A stretch of DNA of 64,000 nucleotides from positions 7,501 through 71,500 of the forward strand of contig WPIO01000075.1 of NCBI GenBank assembly GCA_009760855.2, given 5' to 3'. A program made the position numbers and the translations under genes. This DNA is from Cristatella mucedo (Eukaryota; Bryozoa; Phylactolaemata; Cristatellidae). The notes beneath the pieces were generated by a model that had not been told where the DNA came from, did not search any database, and saw only the letters and a list, made by a program, of their open reading frames with translations. Shown here one piece after another: positions 45,225-64,000 of the stretch. The first letter of the stretch is position 1, and every line of letters starts with the position of its first letter.

Positions 45225-45875
45225 TATAACACATTTGAAATGGCGCTCCCAGAGAACTTGATCTTTTTCTAGGCACGTCACATTTGCTGCAAAAGAAGCA
45301 CGATCGAATGCATAGTGGTAGCAGCCTCAATAAACAACAAGAATGACAAGGTTAGCGGTGATATGTACAGGGTCAGCATGCAAGTGTGGTTAGTGGCAGC
45401 ATGCACAGTGTCAGCACGCATAAGCACATCAAGAACGAATCACAGGGACCCACTAAATGATGTGATGAATAGATGCGTTTTTAGTTTCTTTTAAATGTGG
45501 ACAAGTCAGGAGATGTCGTGACGCAATTCGGGAATGAGTTCCACGCTTTGGGAGCATACGAACTAAAGGCGTGGTCTCCGAAGGATTTGAGGTTCGTACG
45601 AGGTGTAGCTAAAAGATTTGATTCAGAAAAGCGGGTAGTATGATGCTTAGCGTGGTGGGGCATTAGGTCCGATAGATAGGCTGGAGCCAAAGAATGAAGG
45701 GACCTAAAAGTGAGTGGCAAAACCTTGAAGTCGATGCATTGCTTGACTGGGAGCCAGTGCAGGTCAGCGAGAAGTGTTGTGATTTGACAACTTCGATGCT
45801 CACGACAAACAAGCCTAGCTGCAGAGTTTTGCACCAGCTGCAAGTGCCAGATTGCACAGGCCGGCAAAGTATTTG
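45225..45875 (-). mobile_element. LINE family A 3' fragment
   Basis: Minus-strand open frame 45,481-45,951 covers CAIWHLQLVQNSAARLVCRE, LLADLHWLPVKQCIDFK, YLSDLMPHHAKHHTTRF and SYAPKAWNSFPNC. The 3' tail lies at about 45,240-45,290 with CGCTCCCAGAGAACTTGATC. Confidence 0.85.
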
Positions 45876-46101
45876 AGAGGGAGAATAAGGCTGCAGCAAT
45901 TGCAATACTTGAGATCTCAGAGCTAATCAAATCGATGTGCATTTGGCACAATTATTTCGTCACAATGGATACTCGAAGTGAGTGCAGGTCACGTGGAAGA
46001 TCAGCAGAACGCTCAAGTACAATGCCGCTGCTCGGTGTCAAATAAAAACGCGCTCAACGTGCGTCTGCTTAGCAGCACGTCATCAGACGCGAGCTGCGAA
46101 A

Positions 46102-61208
<15,107 letters not shown>

Positions 61209-61217
61209 AAACTGATG

Positions 61218-61223
61218 AATAAA
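61218..61223 (+). promoter_or_regulatory. Polyadenylation signal AATAAA
   Basis: AATAAA nine bases past the candidate stop of CEP164-like gene 2. Very close to the stop, but usable. Confidence 0.4.
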
Positions 61224-61539
61224 CTACAATTAATAATATCCCGAGTGGACTTATAATGATGCTCAAGAGGGAAAAAAGTCTAGCCAAAGCAATGCAAGTC
61301 GATCTTACATCTAAGGCATCCAAATTATTCCTTCGCCATGCCCGATAGAGCTTATCTCCTCACCTTGCGGACTCTGACTCTGATCTTAGCCTAAGCCACC
61401 GACCACGCGATCTAATTAATGTCTAATCTAACGTCTAATGTCTAATGCCTAATTTTCAGGCACTTCGTTTGCTCTCTTTTCTGGGTTCCTTGATCAAGAG
61501 CTCTCTATGAATGAATCCTTAATTAGTGTACCCATCTGA

Positions 61540-61850
61540 ATATAGGAACTTGCCGAACGGTATTGGTACGCTAAGACCAAAGACTCGTGACCCCCGATCG
61601 TGACGACCTCGTCCCGATGCATGTAAATACAGTAGGACATCGTGATCAGTGGTGTCGAAGGCAGCCCATAGATCTAGCAGAGCTAGGACAGTGACATGCC
61701 TGTCATTGTTGATTTGAAATAAAGAAGGATTCGGTACCCAGGGGAGCGACAACTTATTGCCATCAGTGGCAACTTGGTGTTGGAGGGACTCAATTAAGAG
61801 ACTCAAAAGACTTATCAGAAGGGAATGCAAACGGTTTTTAATTGAAGCAG
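61540..61850 (-). mobile_element. LINE reverse-transcriptase fragment
   Basis: Minus-strand frame 61,519-61,869 has VLALLDLWAAFDTTDHDVLL, the AAFDT-DH motif of CR1/L2-like reverse transcriptases, preceded by ESLQHQVATDGN. Which local family it belongs to is uncertain; it could be the missing upstream part of family B. Confidence 0.75.
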
Positions 61851-61864
61851 GAATGTTCGACAAC

Positions 61865-62520
61865 GGCAACTCCCACTAACTTTGATTGACCTTGGGATAA
61901 GAAAGAAAGAAAAGCGATGTATGCGACCGTTTGGCAAGGAAAGGTTAGTAGCCGTTTTTCTCAGAGTTTTAACTAGTAAAGAAAGTTCAGTTTTCAGTCG
62001 CTGCAGCTCGGGTACAACGAATGCACGTAGAAGACAGCCACTTACTGGTCTTGCTTGGATGCTCCTACAGTTGTGCAAGTGTCGCTTTTGTATTGCTGTC
62101 ATTGCCCGTCGAACGAAGCTGCTACCAGAGGCTGCAGAGCAGGTCGCCGAGCCGATGACAGGGACGAGCCAGGACAGTCGGCACGCTCCATGTGGAGGCG
62201 TACCGACTGCTGCTGACTTGGCTTGCTCTGCGAAGGTGAAGATTGAACTCATTAAAACTATAGCCTCCCTCAATATTATCCTGGTTATGCCTCTTGCTTT
62301 TGTGGGAAGTAGACGGGCTTAGTCCTTACTAAATTAGCACGAGGCTAATCTAGCAAATGTTGAAATTTTGGAATTCTTCTGCGGTATTGCTTGCTTGAAT
62401 TGCAGCCAATAGGTTTTTTCCTGCTTTACGAAACTGGCCAAATCGTGACTCGGGGCCTAGTTAACCAAAACCAAGTAGTTTCAAACGCCTTTAAGTAATT
62501 AACAAGCTCCACCACTACAA
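61865..62520. other. Unassigned stretch
   Basis: Open frames on both strands (61,882-62,322 on +; 61,815-62,273 on -) lack recognised domains. No match to the missing C-terminal exons of CEP164-like gene 2. Confidence 0.35.
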
Positions 62521-62527
62521 AAAATGC

Positions 62528-62551
62528 TGTATATATATATATATATATATA
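62528..62551. repeat. (TA)n microsatellite
   Basis: Short pure TA run. Confidence 0.9.
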
Positions 62552-62699
62552 ATTAAAAAGTAAGCATAAAAGGTCAATTAACCATTCTCGACTTGCGCAT
62601 CAACTTGAAAAATTGCACCATGTATAATGCAACGCATCTTCGTCTGCTAATCAACAAAGCCTCAAGGACTAAGTTATGTTGGATATTTTTCCATATCAC

Positions 62700-63390
62700 T
62701 TAAAGAATAATCGGTATTCGGTACGCATCCGGTAGCCATCAAGCTTTATCTCGCACAACAAAGAAAAGTTTGAAGCGTAGCTGAATCATTAGGGCAGTCA
62801 ATCAAAGTGAGTAATGTGTAAATAGAAATCCAGGACGGCAGGAAATGATGTGCCATAGTCGGCAGCAGGAGATTAAATTTAGTTGCGTGAGAGTTTTGGA
62901 AGAGAGATCCACAGTCTAGGACCTGCAGAGTGTAGTTTGAGTGTATGCCGGCTCCTCTGATGAGCTTGTGATGTGGCATGGACACAGGCCGGTAACCCAG
63001 GTGGCCAGATGGTGGGTTCACCATCTGGGTCTGCCGGTGCACAGCTGTGGTCCCCCTGTGATGTGGTATATACACAGGCTGGTAACCTGCTGGTGGTGAG
63101 ATGGTGGACCGGAGGAGTGGAGGAGAGGAGACTCTAGTGTGAGAAGGGGGCGAAGGCAGCCGTGCGTCTTGCTGCTCCGTGCCTTGTACAATAAACCGTT
63201 GGCGTTGTTCTGGGCCAGCGGTCTGTATGCCAAACCACACAGAGCAAAAGTTTCAGTCATTAAGGGTCTTCAAGTGTAGGAATGCAACAGTTAATTTACA
63301 GCCTATGGAAGACCTGAGGGCCCGAAAATGCTGAAACTGGTACACGAGTTCAGCTATGCATGACGGAAACTTGGCGTGTCTGATGCTTCA
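62700..63390 (-). mobile_element. LINE family B fragment split by an insertion
   Basis: On the minus strand, about 63,390-63,243 encodes a decayed AELVYQFQHFRALRS block and LKTLND; 62,930-62,705 continues with GPRLW-like CRSWTVDLSSKLSRN-region DNA and the C-terminus. Both ends match the intact copy at 20,862-21,428, and the break lies at ACCTGCAGAG. The insert is the solo LTR at 62,931-63,239. Confidence 0.7.
62931..63239 (+). mobile_element. Solo LTR (309 bp) with 5-bp target duplication
   Basis: Starts TGTAGTTTG and ends CAAACCACA; these ends are imperfect inverted repeats (8 of 9) with TG...CA termini. Direct repeats CAGAG flank it (62,926-62,930 and 63,240-63,244). It interrupts an older LINE family B copy at one clean point. 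An ATAAA-type signal (ACAATAAACC at about 63,188) and TATATAC near 63,068 suggest + orientation. A second, older copy is at 23,045-23,359. It is unrelated in sequence to the LTRs at 33,907. Confidence 0.75.
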
Positions 63391-64000
63391 GAGTAGGGTT
63401 TTACCTCTCGAAGACGCTAACACAGATAAGTTTGTGTCTTTTTTATGTCAGTTATACCCGCAACATTGATACGACGCGTTTAAACGCCCTTATACGGCTT
63501 TACCGTTTATGGGCCAGCATCCCAAAGCCCCGGGCCATTGTCAACAAAGTCCTGCACAAAACAAAAGGAGAAAATAGAGCGTTTCCACTCTCTTAAGCCC
63601 GTCATGAACCTCTGGTGTTACAAGTCTACGAAGCATTGTTTCGGACTTAAGCATTTCGGCCGTACATCAGAGACCCCGACCATCAAGCGCAGACGCTACC
63701 CACCAGTAGCCCTCGTTCGAGGTCGGTTACTACTCGCTCCGTTGTGCTCGCTCCGCGACTCACGGGTTAAAAACGATTAAAAGCTGTTAAGTGTGGAACG
63801 CTTAAAAAAGTAACGGCTGCATCCAACTTAAATGGAATCTTGAAGAACCCATTAAGTACCGGTACTGCTTTCTCCGTGCAATGTGGAATCTACCATATTC
63901 CTCTATTTGCGTCCTGGTGACTGTCAAAATCATACGCTAGCCCTCACTTGAACAACGCTAATAACGCACCTTATCTTCGGGAACTTGGTCCCGGAATGAC
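63390..64000. other. Unassigned stretch to window end
   Basis: One 80-codon open frame (63,538-63,780) without recognisable features. Nothing else is seen. Confidence 0.35.

Noticed and set aside
61882-62322. 146-codon + strand frame as the missing C-terminus of CEP164-like gene 2
   Set aside because: No similarity to the last two exons of gene 1, and no suitable phase-2 acceptor with matching content.

Overview
The window is nuclear DNA from an animal, most likely an invertebrate. It has multi-exon genes with GT-AG introns, long GA/CT, TA and CA/GT microsatellites, many decayed non-LTR retrotransposon (LINE) fragments, tRNA-derived SINEs, a full-length Ty3/gypsy LTR retrotransposon and a solo LTR. 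The two largest genes resemble CEP164, a centriole/cilium protein. The phylum cannot be fixed from sequence alone. Exon structures were built by hand from splice sites and reading-frame phase; no transcript data were available.

Layout. 1-2,275: AT-rich and polypurine simple repeats with one SINE and one LINE relic. 2,850-4,700: a TATA-driven three-exon gene for a small secreted protein with an EGF-type cysteine signature and a Ser-Thr-Val-Ala repeat tail. 4,700-8,900: repeats, a palindrome and LINE relics. 8,930-10,990: a second TATA-driven three-exon secreted-protein gene, with a signal peptide and Ala-Pro-Pro-Leu-Tyr repeats; it shares intron phases 1 and 2 with the first. 11,000-21,550: a LINE graveyard plus a roughly 175-bp tandem repeat and one possible small coding exon. 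22,069-32,335: CEP164-like gene 1, with 14 exons whose phases all agree (987 codons plus stop). 33,907-40,671: the LTR retrotransposon, with 527-bp LTRs and a 4-bp target duplication. 41,000-45,900: LINE copies. 46,102-61,208: CEP164-like gene 2, 19 exons plus one relict exon. 61,500-64,000: LINE relics, one split by a solo LTR with a 5-bp target duplication.

The main biological point is the pair of tandem, same-strand CEP164-like paralogues. Both have an N-terminal WW domain followed by coiled coil built from repeating exon types with conserved lengths (81, 221 and 256 nt) and phases. Gene 1 has one set (C-D-E-F-G). Gene 2 has the set amplified: C-D, a dead E exon, then two complete C-D-E-F-G sets. 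Gene 2 also uses a GC-AG intron and seems to lack the two C-terminal exons of gene 1. A second theme is that SINEs and LINEs here share a conserved 3' hairpin, as expected of SINEs mobilised by a partner LINE.
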